DNA of 64,000 nt, from positions 1,047,001 to 1,111,000 of the forward strand of contig CAUJNA010001213.1 of NCBI GenBank assembly GCA_963377175.1, given 5' to 3'. Under the pieces are notes generated by a model. It had not been told where the DNA came from. It did no database searches and was given only the letters and a program-made list of their open reading frames with translations. Origin of the DNA: Effrenium voratum (Eukaryota > Sar > Dinophyceae > Suessiales > Symbiodiniaceae). Position 1 is the first letter of the stretch. The number at the start of each line of letters is the position of its first letter. Positions 20,510-30,428 of the stretch are shown piece by piece. Position numbers and translations under genes: made by a program.

Positions 20510-20640
20510 TTCCTGGATTGAAACTTTTTGGGTTTTGACCATTTTGGTGGTAAACAAAAGGTTGGTTACTTGTTTGGGCCCGTCCACTCAATCGGAAGGA
20601 GTTCAAACTTGTGGGAAGAAAGTGCAGTTTTGTACAGGGT
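20510..20640 (+). repeat. Intron repeat, family C, copy 2
   Basis: GAAACTTTTTGGGTTTTGAC then CATTTTGGTGGTAAACAAAA, TTGGGCCCGTCCACTC. Confidence 0.6.
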
Positions 20641-20895
20641 CCATTCTCCGGATTTCAGAAAGGTGGATGGCGAAGACCATTTGAGTCTCAATCAAAACCC
20701 GGGTAGATGAAGATGAGTCAGGGAAAAGCAACAATTTTGGGAAGACTTCAAACATTTTTTCCTCCCAAAGGTTCCTACATTTCCTCCAGCACCCTTCAAA
20801 AGGCCTATCAAATGTTTGGGGAAGACTTCAAACCATTTTTTCGCCTCCGGTCGCATCCTCGTCTCTCCTCTCTTCGCATCCGCCCGCCCACGCAG

Positions 20896-21022
20896 GATGG
20901 GGACCTGGAGGCGCTGCGCAGCTTCACCCGGCGCGCCCATCAGCTGCTGGCGCGGCAGCAGCACAAGGCCGACGGGCCGCAACGGGGCGGGCAACGGAAC
21001 GTGTTCGGAAAAGGCCGTCAAA
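20896..21022 (+). CDS. Candidate exon, unknown gene (block H, 6)
   Basis: Acceptor CACGCAG|GATGGG. Reads DGDLEALRSFTRRAHQLLAR then QQHKADGPQRGGQRNVFG, a likely amphipathic helix. The donor lies after ...GGCCGTCAAAG or shortly before. Function unknown. Confidence 0.5.
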
Positions 21023-21454
21023 GGAGTACGGTAGGGGTACGCCACCAACCATTCTTTCCAGGAAAGCCTTGTTTGTCAAAAAAAACACCCAAACCTTTGG
21101 GAAACAGCTGGTTTTTGAAAAGAACGATGGATGAAAAGAATGGGGAATCAACCCCTAGAGTGGTGTTAGGTTACTCCATGTCTTTGTTCCTGGTATTGCT
21201 TAGAACTAGATGGGTTCCACTGGTTTAGACGGGTTCTGTTTCATTTACCAGGGCAACCCATCTATTTTTCCAAAAGGAAGCCTAGGTTTTTGGGTTTTTG
21301 AATTTTGGGGGTAAACAAAAAGTTGGGTCAGCTTCCCTGTGAAGAGGTTAGCCATCACCTCAGACCCACAAAGGGAGGCATGCCCCCCAGGCAGGCTTTG
21401 CAGGCTTTTGCCCTCCCAACAAATGGGTCATATGTGAGGGAGACCGGCTGCTCC

Positions 21455-21556
21455 CTCCCTGAGTTGCTGAACTTTCTACTTTTTGGGTTTGGACCATGTT
21501 AGGGTTAAACAAGAAGTTTGGTTACTTTTTTGGGCATCCACTCTGGAAGTGAGATT
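21455..21556 (+). repeat. Intron repeat, family C, copy 3
   Basis: CTGAGTTGCTGAACTTTC, CTTTTTGGGTTTGGACCATG, AAGTTTGGTTACTTTTTTGG, then CATCCACTCTGGAAGTGAG at the end. Confidence 0.65.
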
Positions 21557-22028
21557 TTCTGAGCTCCGGTGCACGCTGTTAATTTTGCAAGTACATCACC
21601 CACAAACCACGGGCGTTTACAGTGTCCCTTCTTCCCCAATTCCGACACAGATCCAACTAGCCTCGAAGCTGGTATGGAGCATTTGTCAGAGCCGGGACAG
21701 CCATTCCCACCCCCTAAGCAATGGAATTCCCCTCCCCCTTACTGTAGGGGGGATGCACAAAGATGCAACACCAATCACCTGGGAGGCACGTTTGAGCAGG
21801 GCTCCTTAAAAGATACATTTTGCCCATTTGAAACATGGCTTTTTCCACCAACATAAAGGGAAACCACCATTTACAAGTTGCAATGTTCAGGTGTTTTTCA
21901 TGTAAGGATCCCTCTGTTGAGGTGCAGAACCATGACCTGCAGGGTGTTGGCAACTGGGTTTTTATTAAGGCCCCTTGAAGATGGCGCCCACTGGCCCCCG
22001 CACCATGCGTATCTCGGTAGCATATTTG

Positions 22029-22160
22029 ATGTTGACCCAGGGATTAATAAACCCGTCCCATTATTAGGGGGTGTTCCCTCCAAAAGTGGTCTGAATCCCC
22101 ACTAAAAGGAGACACCCCCCTATTAATCAACCAGGGGTTAATTAATCCGGGGTGAACATT
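22029..22160. repeat. Hairpin MITE-like repeat, family A, copy 5
   Basis: GATGTTGACCCAGGGATTAA at the left, inner GGGGGTGTTCCCTCCAAAAG and GGAGACACCCCCCTATTAAT, and GGGGTGAACATT at the right. Essentially the reverse complement of copy 4 at 6267. Confidence 0.75.
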
Positions 22161-22275
22161 ACCAACATTGATCCATTCGGAGGGTAAATGAGGAAAAATA
22201 TGCTCTTCATTCATGGAGTGTTCGCGTTTAAACGCTATAGCCAACCACTGCGCTTGGTGGGCTCATGTGGGCTCC

Positions 22276-22384
22276 CAGCCATCCGGTTCCTTAGCTGAGA
22301 TCTTCTTTAGTGCTGGGATTTCCGAATTTTTAACCCACTAAGGTTAAGCTTTTAGCGGGGGATCCGAACAGGGACAGCCCAGCA
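22276..22384 (+). repeat. Dispersed repeat, family D, copy 2
   Basis: CAGCCATCCGGTTCCTTAGC ... TTTAACCCACTAAGGTTAAG ... AGCGGGGGATCCGAACAGGG ACAGCCCA, paralleling 16461-16577. Confidence 0.6.
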
Positions 22385-22755
22385 CCGCGCAAGGCCGTTA
22401 CACGCCATCGCAGCGTGAAGCAGGCGATGCGGACAAGCAAATGGAAGGAAGCCCACTAGGAAAAGTAAAGGGAGACCCAAAGGTGCAGAATCAACAAGCG
22501 CTTTAGGGGGAACTGTTTCATCCAAGAGCGACTCATTGGGTGAACCACACTTATGGAGAACTGCTGGTTTATTTTGATTGGGGAGGGCAATCCAGACTGA
22601 AATCGATCCGAATTACTTTTGGGGGAGTTGCGCTCTGCGAATCCAGCAGGCGATGCTACCTCCAAAAAGCGGCTCAAAGAGCATGTCCCCCGCCATATTC
22701 ATGCATTACCCCTGTGGAGCCTGACTGGAGTTTCCTGTAAGAAACCACGGGAGTG

Positions 22756-22760
22756 CTCGG
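22756..22760. repeat. Target-site duplication of element 1 (left copy)
   Basis: CTCGG directly precedes the left LTR and is repeated at 35371-35375 directly after the right LTR. Five bases is the usual Ty1/copia integration footprint. Confidence 0.8.
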
Positions 22761-22921
22761 TGTAGTTTGCAACGTGATGTATTTATCAACCATGTAAACC
22801 CCAATGCATGCATGTCTCACTTGTGCAGTCTCATCATTACGACTGCACGTGGCTCAAGGAAAAAGCGCGCTGAGTACAGGGTCCAATTGTGACCCTTCCC
22901 GGTTGTTTAACCTGTTCTATA
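22761..22921 (+). repeat. Element 1, 5' LTR
   Basis: 161 bp, from TGTAGTTTGCAACG to AACCTGTTCTATA. It is identical in length and, by eye, in sequence to 35210-35370. The ends are TGTAG and CTATA, an imperfect 5-bp inverted pair, not the usual TG...CA. Confidence 0.9.
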
Positions 22922-22936
22922 GGTTATCAGCCGTAA
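22922..22936 (+). promoter_or_regulatory. Putative primer-binding region of element 1
   Basis: GGTTATCAGCC follows the LTR. It resembles the TGGTATCAG-type primer site of many copia elements with one extra base, but the match is imperfect, so the tRNA primer is not assigned. Confidence 0.35.
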
Positions 22937-22963
22937 GCGGCTCTTTGTACAGAGTTGTACGCC

Positions 22964-25900
22964 ATGGATGGCGACCCTGGACTACCCCATACCGAGGTGC
23001 GTCCCACACCTGGTGAGCCAGCAGGCGATGAAGACGCCTCGCAATATGAACCGACTAGTCGAGCAAACTCCCAAGTGGCCAGGGAGCTCATCAGGAAGGG
23101 ACAAGCACTGAGCAGTCAGGGCCCCGAATCACTTCGATCCCGGAGTGACCGGGGGAGGGCTGGGCGGTCTGGTGCTCGATCTCCTTCTCCTGTAGGATCA
23201 GATCGGCATCGGCATGGTGACATCGTCATGTACGACCCCCAGACCGACCTCGCAAGGGGAAACCCTATGCCACAGTCCATGAATCAGTTCAACCAACATG
23301 TTGCGAACGTCCACCTCGATCCATCAATGACGATCAACCAGGACGTGACGAATTATCAGCAGATCAACGCTACCCAGAACAATGCCCAATTCAACCAGTT
23401 CGTGAATCAGGACACCGGACCCATGGTCGCCCAGCTGGCGGAGGCAAGGCATGGTGAGATCATTGCCGGTCTCCAAAGCCAGTCGGAGGCCATGAGACGC
23501 GAGATTCAGATGAATGCGGAGCAGCGTGCGAACACCATGAAGTCAGAAAGGGAAGCCGAGATGAAGTACCAAAACGCCATGAACACGATCAGCGAGCAGG
23601 AGAAGCAGATCAGAGAGCTAAGGGCTATGGTCGAGCAGATGGTGCAGAATCAACAGCAACCGCCTGCTCAACCTGCTCCAGCCCCTGCGCCTCCTGTTCA
23701 GCAGGCACCAGCTACCCCCTTGGCTATCCCGACAGTTCCTTTGGCTGCATCTCCACCCGGACTTTCGAATGCTTCCTCGCACAGTTGGACGAAAGTCGGG
23801 AACGACCCCTACGGCAAAGACGGATCCGTTCCCGCCGGGGCCGTGGACGATGCTGCTACCGGAGACGGTTGGCCTTGCGATGATGGTGATGGTGGAAATG
23901 ACAAGGACAAGAAAAAGAAGAAGAAGAAGAAAAAGAAGAAGGACCGTAGCCGACGCCGGCGACGAGATCCGTCGTCTTCTCCCTCGTCATCTTCATCATC
24001 AACTTCAACTGCATCGGATGAATCTTTTCGACGAAAGCTACTGAAGCACTTAGGTAATTCGAGCGATCCGACAGCGGAACGCGTTCGTGTAAAGGAGGGT
24101 GACAGAATTCAGATTCCCCGATTCCCGAAGCCCGAACAGTACCGTAATTGGAGGATCAAAGTTAGGGATGCTGTTGTTGCTACTTCCGATCAACCCGAAA
24201 AGGCATTCGAATGGATTGAGGCAACTTGGATCCCAGGTCAAACTGTTGAAGTCCTTCGTGATTCAGGAATGTTTGTCCATCTTGATGCAAAGCTGGCATC
24301 GGCGTTGACGAATATCTTGGAGGGCGACCTCGCGCGGCAAGTGGACATTTTCAAAGAACAAGAAGCAAAGGAGAAACGCTATGCGAGGGGGCGCCAAATT
24401 CTTCTGATGGTTCACAAGCACTTCAGCACGAACATCAAACATGGTGCAATTTACGACTTTGAGGACTTGCTCTCTGTCCAGCTCATCAACGAGGACCTCA
24501 GAAATTTCATGACGAGATGGGACACGGTCATCGCTGGAATGGGCAATGAGCAAAATGAGAAGACCCTCGAAGCGCTGTTCCACCGCCAGATTCGAAAGTT
24601 TCGGCCCCTCAGTCATGATCTCAATGAGTATGAGCGAGCTGAGGAAGGTACGGAAAAGCACTCCTATAAATTCTTGATTGACGCATCGAGGAATTATTTG
24701 GAGCGCAAGAGGCTTGTTCACATGCGGGATGCTATGTCAAGCAACACAACGGGGCGTGGCAGGACTCCATCGAACAACCCTGCAGTTCCTGGAATCCCCA
24801 AGGGTGTATGCATCAAATTTCAAACTGGCCAGTGCACCTATGGTTCAGACTGCCGATTCGAACATGTTAAGGCACCGAAAGGTAAGGGGAAAGGCAAGAA
24901 GGGCGGGTCCAGACCCCAGACGCCAAGGAAGTATCGTTCGCAGAGCCCTCCTGGTTCGAAACCCCAGGTGTGCAAGTTCTTCAAAGCGAACAGATGTGAG
25001 AGAGGGAAGGATTGCCCATGGCAGCACCCCGCAACTTCCAAGGCAGCTCCAGCCCCAAAGGCCGAGAAGACCGCTAGTGGAGACACCCCCAAGACGTCGC
25101 CAAGGGACAAGAAAAAGAAAAAGGGGAAGAAGGATAGCAGGCCTTCTTCTCAAGATTCGAAAGATTCAAAGGGTTCTCAGTCCCTCAAGTCTCCGCGATC
25201 GTCAAAAGGCAGCAATGCTGCGGTGTGCCTCCTCCAGGCGATGGTGTGCGCCGCGACCCTCGACTCGGTCGCCTCGCATCCTTGCTTGCCTAGTGTGACT
25301 CACGATGTTTTCCAGTGTATGCCATGCATCAAGAAATGCGTGCAATTTTCTGATTACCCATCCATTTCGAACTATGAGACTGACGGCGAGCTTTGGCCCT
25401 ACACTGCCTCGTCGAGAAGGTTTGCACACGAGTTTCCTGTTGATTATGTTCCGAAGTTCGATGAGAGAGCCGTCTCTGACGCAATTCTTATCGGCACCAT
25501 GCATGAAGCTATGACGAAGGATTTGCTCAAAGGCACGAAGACTCCTTGCAAATTTCAATGCGACTCTGATTTCGGTTGTGATTCCTGCATCCCCGCAGGC
25601 CTAACGGCCGAGCCAGAGAAGTCCGTGACCTCCCCCAAAAAGGGGAAAGCTGCTGTTGCTCGAATGACAATGGATTCTTCTCACATTCCGTGGATTGCAG
25701 ATACAGGAGCTTCTCAGGACTTGCTATCGGGAACCGATGCGGAGATGGGATGTATTTACGAATCGTCTCAGCCTCTGAAATTTTCCACAGCTAATGGGAA
25801 TATCATTGGTACCAAGCAGGCCAGGGTCAAGATCCAACAGACCGATAGTGTTGTTCGGCCATATGTTCTTGACAAGGCTCCATCCGTGTTATCCGTGGGT

Positions 25901-28900
25901 ATGAGATGCCTTAGGGACGGATATGATTTCGTTTGGAGAGCCCACAGCAGGCCTTATTTTCGACTTCCGGATGGTTCACGCATCAAGCTCGAGGTCAAAG
26001 ACAATGTTCCATTCATTCCCCCAGCAACTCATAATACTGTTCCAGCTTTGTCACAGAGCATTCCAAAGGTTACATCATTACCATCAGCTCCCATTGAAAT
26101 CGATGATGAAGTTCTGGTCATTGACGAGGAACCCGAAGCTGTTGAAGAGGTGCTTGTGACCAATGAGGATGATGGGGATGAATTGGGGAACGATGACTTC
26201 TTGCTTGAGGACACCATTAGCCAACCGGAAGGTGAGGTCATTGAAGAGTGCCATGACATTCCCTCCGAAGATGCGCCTAAGGTCATCGCTTCCGATTTTG
26301 TGTCGAAGCCTATTTTGAAGGACGCCCCTCGAGAACGTGGTGAAGCAGCTTTGCGTGATGAGGCGACCTCACTCCAGCACTTGATGTGTCACACTCCCAA
26401 AAATCCCTTTTGTGAGACTTGCAACAGGGCGAAGATGTACAAATATCCATCAAGACAGAAGGGAGGTTCCACTCAAGTCGAGGCCAAGAAGTTTGGTGAT
26501 CACCTCACGGCGGACCATCTTATTACATCAGATGATCGTGAAATCGGCATTGACCAATCTAGAGTTGCACTTGTTGTTCGAGATGTTGCCACTGACTTCC
26601 GTTATGTTTACCCAGCAGCACGGAAAACCTCTCATCAGTGTGTGATGGCATTCAAGCACTTTGTCCGCACCGGGGAAACCGTGAACGTGTTTTACAGTGA
26701 TCGGGCTCCTGAACTTGTGAAAGCGGCAGATCAATTGGAATGGAAGCATGTTCAAAGTACAAACTACATTTCCAAAACAAATGCTATTGCTGAGAGGAAC
26801 GTCAGGGCGATTATCGAGGGCACGAGGACCAACCTGGAACAAGCTGGTTTGCATCATTCGTATTGGCCACATGCCGCCAAACACTATTGCATGGCGCATA
26901 ACATCACGGACCACCCAGATTATTATTCACCATGGAAGGTACGTTTTGGAGAAGATTTTCCCGGACCATATTTGCCCTTTGGTTGTCAAGTCAACTTTTG
27001 GACCGGCCCGAGGAATCGACCCAACAAGCCTTTGAAGTTTGAACCTACTTCCAGGGCTGGAATATTTCTGGGGTATCCCATCCATCCTGACTTTCTTTGG
27101 CGTCATGAATTTCTCGTTATTCCTTTGCGAGATTTGATGGAGAAGGACTATGATCAACCTATTGCTCCTTTGAGGGTAAATCAAATCAAATGTCCGGATG
27201 GCGAATTCTCTTTTCCAATGGTCGAACGGCACTTATTGCACATGAACGGCGTTATGCCGGGGCTTGAATACGCTCCTGAGACGCCCGATCCAGCTGCATT
27301 GGATGCGCCGCTCTTGGAGGAGGATTTGCCGGCAGAGATGCCAGGCCAGGATGACATCGATGATCAGGAACTCGCTGAAAACCTCGGAAAGCTGATCAAA
27401 GATTCCCCCAAAAGGGGACCCGCGTCGGAGGAAATGGTCAAAGTTATTGATTTGAAGACCAGCAAGGACACCTTTGTTCCCAAAGATGGAGGTGCTCATT
27501 ACGATGCGGGGGGTGTGAAAGCCCGAAGGTATTCAGGATCGAGCAAACCCGACAGTATTCCACCTTTTCTTTGGAAAACAATGTCAACAAAACAGCGGAG
27601 ACTCGCCATCATCAAAGACGAACGAGAGAAGGCTCGCGAGGCTTTGCTCGATGAGCCCGTCTCCGAGGACCCGGAAGCTTCTTCATCCAAAGCTAGGCCG
27701 GCGACCACTGCAGGATTGGAAGATGAATTTTCAAACATTCCTCTTATGCCTGTTGCACCTTGCGTTGGGGACCATTCTAAAGAGGAGACCGTTGAGGACG
27801 CGCTGGATGTTGTGGTTTTGCCTGCACTTTCTGCGAATCCCGAAATTGGTCAACATCGTTGCAAAATTCTTCAAGCTCATCTTCACCCCGTGATTCATGC
27901 TATGGTTGCTAGACCAGTGGGGCGGAAGGAGATTGAAAGCAACGCTGATGCTCAAAAGTCTATTGACGTGGAGTGGCATAACCTTGAGAGCAAGGGCGCA
28001 TGGGATTACAATACCGTGCGTGAATGGTCGCAGGTGGTCAAAGAAGCAAAGGGGAGAAGTGAAAAGGTCCATGTTGGCAAAATCTTCGAAATCTGCGTTG
28101 AGAAAGGGAGTGAACTTCAAAAGGGAAACCCTCTTCGCAAGTTTAAGGGGAGGACTGTGTTTCAGGGGAACAACGTTAAAGACGAAAATGCTGAGCAAGC
28201 TTTATTCGCTGAACTTGGATCGGCCCCTTCCACCATGGAAGCTGCCAAAGCAATCGATGCGTATGGAGCTATGCCTGGCAACTGCACCCAACAATCCGAT
28301 GGGCGACAGGCATATACGCAAGCATTATACAAGGGAATCAAGACATGGGTACGCCTTCCAAAGTATCGCTGGCCGAAAGGTTGGGCCTCAAAGTATAGCG
28401 ATCCAGTTGTGCAGCTCATTCTTGCTCTTTACGGCCACCCGGATTCGGGGGGTCTATGGGAGAAGCACTGCGAAGACATCCTCTTGTCCCTTGGTTTCCG
28501 TCTCGTTTACCCTGGAGCCTGGCCTTCAGTTTTCTGGCATCCGAAACTTCGACTCCTGCTCGCAGTGTACGTCGACGACTTCAAGATGTCGGGACCGGTT
28601 CAGAATGTTGCAAAAGGTTGGGAACTCATTTCTTCCAAGATTGATATGGACCCACCTTCGGCTGTTGGTAGGTACCTCGGATGTGAACATGTTGTCATGG
28701 AGAAGGTTCAACTTTCACCTGACCATCCTCCTTTCGCTCATGTTTTCAATCATGACCTGGAGGATCCATCCGACAAGAATGCAGCCGCAGCTCGCCGAAC
28801 TCAGGATTACTGGGAACACTATCCAGAACATGGCGTGGTTGTTTGTCAACACGAGCAGCCAAGGCGCAAATTTCGCCGCACGCCTAACGGTGTTGCCAAA

Positions 28901-29257
28901 GAGATCGGGTTGGGCGGGACGCGGTATACGGAGTGCAGTCCATGTTTTGATAAAGATGGTGCTGCTCAGCAGTATTGGCATTTCGATGAAGACGATGATC
29001 AAATTCAGACTGTTCCTTTTCTTTGGGTTGGGACTACGTATTTCTTTCATGAAAACGTTGGAAATGCCCGCCTAGCGGCTGCGGCCGTGAAGAAGCTTAG
29101 GGACAAGACGTCCGCCAAGAAAGCCAATCGAGCCAAAGGTTTTTCGTACCTCGATGAACTGTTCCAGCACCAACCTTGCATGGACAAGCCCGTCACGCTG
29201 GTTACCTATGACATGACCGGATACATCAGGGTGCTTTCTTGCATTGATTGGCCCTAA
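22964..29257 (+). CDS. Element 1 Gag-Pol, Gag to RNase H start
   Basis: About 2,097 codons from the first ATG (context GCCATGG, 42 bp past the LTR). Gag has a coiled coil (about 172-233), a Pro-rich stretch, a Lys run (about 314-327) and a nucleocapsid with two CCCH fingers, C-x7-C-x5-C-x3-H at about 616 and 670, flanked by Lys/Gly-rich sequence. The protease motif is DTGAS near 913. Integrase has the His/Cys zinc site (CETC at 1150-1153) and DDE residues near D1184, D1246 and E1277, with the copia C-terminal block (GIFLGYPI). Reverse transcriptase has a first Asp near 1779 (QQSDGRQAY) and YVDD at 1869-1872. The frame ends with LVTYDMTGYIRV, the first catalytic Asp of RNase H, then a stop. 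The rest of RNase H is in the +1 frame from 29244. Whether this is programmed frameshifting or an indel is unknown. Confidence 0.85.
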   Translation: MDGDPGLPHTEVRPTPGEPAGDEDASQYEPTSRANSQVARELIRKGQALSSQGPESLRSRSDRGRAGRSGARSPSPVGSDRHRHGDIVMYDPQTDLARGNPMPQSMNQFNQHVANVHLDPSMTINQDVTNYQQINATQNNAQFNQFVNQDTGPMVAQLAEARHGEIIAGLQSQSEAMRREIQMNAEQRANTMKSEREAEMKYQNAMNTISEQEKQIRELRAMVEQMVQNQQQPPAQPAPAPAPPVQQAPATPLAIPTVPLAASPPGLSNASSHSWTKVGNDPYGKDGSVPAGAVDDAATGDGWPCDDGDGGNDKDKKKKKKKKKKKDRSRRRRRDPSSSPSSSSSSTSTASDESFRRKLLKHLGNSSDPTAERVRVKEGDRIQIPRFPKPEQYRNWRIKVRDAVVATSDQPEKAFEWIEATWIPGQTVEVLRDSGMFVHLDAKLASALTNILEGDLARQVDIFKEQEAKEKRYARGRQILLMVHKHFSTNIKHGAIYDFEDLLSVQLINEDLRNFMTRWDTVIAGMGNEQNEKTLEALFHRQIRKFRPLSHDLNEYERAEEGTEKHSYKFLIDASRNYLERKRLVHMRDAMSSNTTGRGRTPSNNPAVPGIPKGVCIKFQTGQCTYGSDCRFEHVKAPKGKGKGKKGGSRPQTPRKYRSQSPPGSKPQVCKFFKANRCERGKDCPWQHPATSKAAPAPKAEKTASGDTPKTSPRDKKKKKGKKDSRPSSQDSKDSKGSQSLKSPRSSKGSNAAVCLLQAMVCAATLDSVASHPCLPSVTHDVFQCMPCIKKCVQFSDYPSISNYETDGELWPYTASSRRFAHEFPVDYVPKFDERAVSDAILIGTMHEAMTKDLLKGTKTPCKFQCDSDFGCDSCIPAGLTAEPEKSVTSPKKGKAAVARMTMDSSHIPWIADTGASQDLLSGTDAEMGCIYESSQPLKFSTANGNIIGTKQARVKIQQTDSVVRPYVLDKAPSVLSVGMRCLRDGYDFVWRAHSRPYFRLPDGSRIKLEVKDNVPFIPPATHNTVPALSQSIPKVTSLPSAPIEIDDEVLVIDEEPEAVEEVLVTNEDDGDELGNDDFLLEDTISQPEGEVIEECHDIPSEDAPKVIASDFVSKPILKDAPRERGEAALRDEATSLQHLMCHTPKNPFCETCNRAKMYKYPSRQKGGSTQVEAKKFGDHLTADHLITSDDREIGIDQSRVALVVRDVATDFRYVYPAARKTSHQCVMAFKHFVRTGETVNVFYSDRAPELVKAADQLEWKHVQSTNYISKTNAIAERNVRAIIEGTRTNLEQAGLHHSYWPHAAKHYCMAHNITDHPDYYSPWKVRFGEDFPGPYLPFGCQVNFWTGPRNRPNKPLKFEPTSRAGIFLGYPIHPDFLWRHEFLVIPLRDLMEKDYDQPIAPLRVNQIKCPDGEFSFPMVERHLLHMNGVMPGLEYAPETPDPAALDAPLLEEDLPAEMPGQDDIDDQELAENLGKLIKDSPKRGPASEEMVKVIDLKTSKDTFVPKDGGAHYDAGGVKARRYSGSSKPDSIPPFLWKTMSTKQRRLAIIKDEREKAREALLDEPVSEDPEASSSKARPATTAGLEDEFSNIPLMPVAPCVGDHSKEETVEDALDVVVLPALSANPEIGQHRCKILQAHLHPVIHAMVARPVGRKEIESNADAQKSIDVEWHNLESKGAWDYNTVREWSQVVKEAKGRSEKVHVGKIFEICVEKGSELQKGNPLRKFKGRTVFQGNNVKDENAEQALFAELGSAPSTMEAAKAIDAYGAMPGNCTQQSDGRQAYTQALYKGIKTWVRLPKYRWPKGWASKYSDPVVQLILALYGHPDSGGLWEKHCEDILLSLGFRLVYPGAWPSVFWHPKLRLLLAVYVDDFKMSGPVQNVAKGWELISSKIDMDPPSAVGRYLGCEHVVMEKVQLSPDHPPFAHVFNHDLEDPSDKNAAAARRTQDYWEHYPEHGVVVCQHEQPRRKFRRTPNGVAKEIGLGGTRYTECSPCFDKDGAAQQYWHFDEDDDQIQTVPFLWVGTTYFFHENVGNARLAAAAVKKLRDKTSAKKANRAKGFSYLDELFQHQPCMDKPVTLVTYDMTGYIRVLSCIDWP

Positions 29258-30428
29258 TACATTCTATCCTCTGACTGCATTTTCCAAAAAGCAGACTTCC
29301 ACTGCGATGTCGTCCAAAGCCGAGGTGATTGCAGCCAATGTGGCATTGCGTGCTGTTGGACTTCCGTCTTCCTGCCTCTGGGAGATCATACAGTCGGCGG
29401 GGGGTGGTACAGAAAACCCAACTTGCGCTCTCACCCCATCAAGAACTTCCGATTATTGGATCAACGACACGATCAATGGATATGTAGTCAGAGTTCACAA
29501 CAAAAGAAGATTTGTTCCATCGAACGACGACTGCCCGGTTAGAACCGAGGCCTTGTCCAGCACCAGATACACGGTTCAACTCTTCAACGATGGCAACATC
29601 AATCTCAAAGTTTCTCGAATTTGCCCAAATGATCCAGAAAGCCAAACCGACTCCGCATGGACAGGCAAGACGTATTTCTTCATGCGGGGGGCCGGCGAGG
29701 CAGACCTCGGAATCGAGGCCAAAGAGATCAGGGACAACCTTACCGACTTTGAGTATGTTGGGGATGAACGTGTTGGTAGCGAGGGTGTGACTCTTATGAA
29801 CAATGGTTCTTTCGAAGGCATCTTTCTCGAGGACAACCAGGCCACTATCCGTATTCTTGAAAGTGGTAGATCTCCGGCCTTTCGCCATACCGACAAGACC
29901 CAACGTGTTAATCTTGCTTGGTTGGCGGAGCAATTCAGGCGAAAACACTATAAGCTTACGCACGTGTCCACCGAACTTCAGGCTGCAGATATTCTTACGA
30001 AGCCTTTCACAAATGCTGAGAAGTGGCAGGGAGGGCTCAAACTCATGAATATTGCTAGCAAATTGGATGTCCCAGGTATGCCGGCTGCCGTTTCGCCACG
30101 CCTGGAGAAATCCGAGGCCAGGAATACGGGGGGTGCCCCTAATCGTATTCTGGTTGAAGTTTGCTGTTCACATGATTCCAAGCTTGGTGATACTTCGCGC
30201 CGACCCGCGTTTGGCTGCCACGTGATTCGGATTACCCAGGACGATGATATTCTTTCTCATGCAACCCGAAAGCGTGTCGTTGACGAGGTGAAGCATATCC
30301 GTTCTATCGGCAACAAGGGCTCCGTTCCTGTTTTATTATGGGCAAGTATCCCTTGCACTGGCGGAACTGCTTGGTCTCATATTAACATGAATCATGACAC
30401 CGCGAAAGAGAAGGTGAAGCGACATTGA
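29244..30428 (+). CDS. Element 1 RNase H remainder plus start of methyltransferase-like domain
   Basis: There is no ATG; this continues Pol in the +1 frame. PLTAFSKKQTSTAMSSKAEV carries the RNase H catalytic Glu, and EDNQATIRILESG (29.83 kb) the next Asp. Between them about 130-140 residues (29.40-29.82 kb) are absent from ordinary copia RNase H. ADILTKPF near 29.99 kb is the normal copia Pol terminus, but the frame runs on. VEVCCSHDSKLGD (about 30.15 kb) resembles a SAM-binding motif I, and LLWASIPCTGGTAW (about 30.33-30.37 kb) resembles C5-methyltransferase motif IV with its Pro-Cys. The frame ends at a TGA (30426-30428) exactly where an antisense insertion begins. Homology to methyltransferases is inferred from motif order only. 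Confidence 0.65.
   Translation: MIGPNTFYPLTAFSKKQTSTAMSSKAEVIAANVALRAVGLPSSCLWEIIQSAGGGTENPTCALTPSRTSDYWINDTINGYVVRVHNKRRFVPSNDDCPVRTEALSSTRYTVQLFNDGNINLKVSRICPNDPESQTDSAWTGKTYFFMRGAGEADLGIEAKEIRDNLTDFEYVGDERVGSEGVTLMNNGSFEGIFLEDNQATIRILESGRSPAFRHTDKTQRVNLAWLAEQFRRKHYKLTHVSTELQAADILTKPFTNAEKWQGGLKLMNIASKLDVPGMPAAVSPRLEKSEARNTGGAPNRILVEVCCSHDSKLGDTSRRPAFGCHVIRITQDDDILSHATRKRVVDEVKHIRSIGNKGSVPVLLWASIPCTGGTAWSHINMNHDTAKEKVKRH

Noticed and set aside
20531..20580. ACCATTTTGG phrases resembling the dinoflagellate spliced leader
   Set aside because: The leader core ends CCATTTTGGCTCAAG. The copies here read CCATTTTGGTGG and belong to intron repeat family C.
24678..25298. 206-codon + strand Arg-rich frame inside element 1
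   Set aside because: A shadow of Gag-Pol in another frame, covering the CCCH finger region.
27897..29075. 392-codon + strand frame inside element 1 Pol
   Set aside because: It overlaps the reverse transcriptase in another frame; the latter has clear RT motifs and this one has none.
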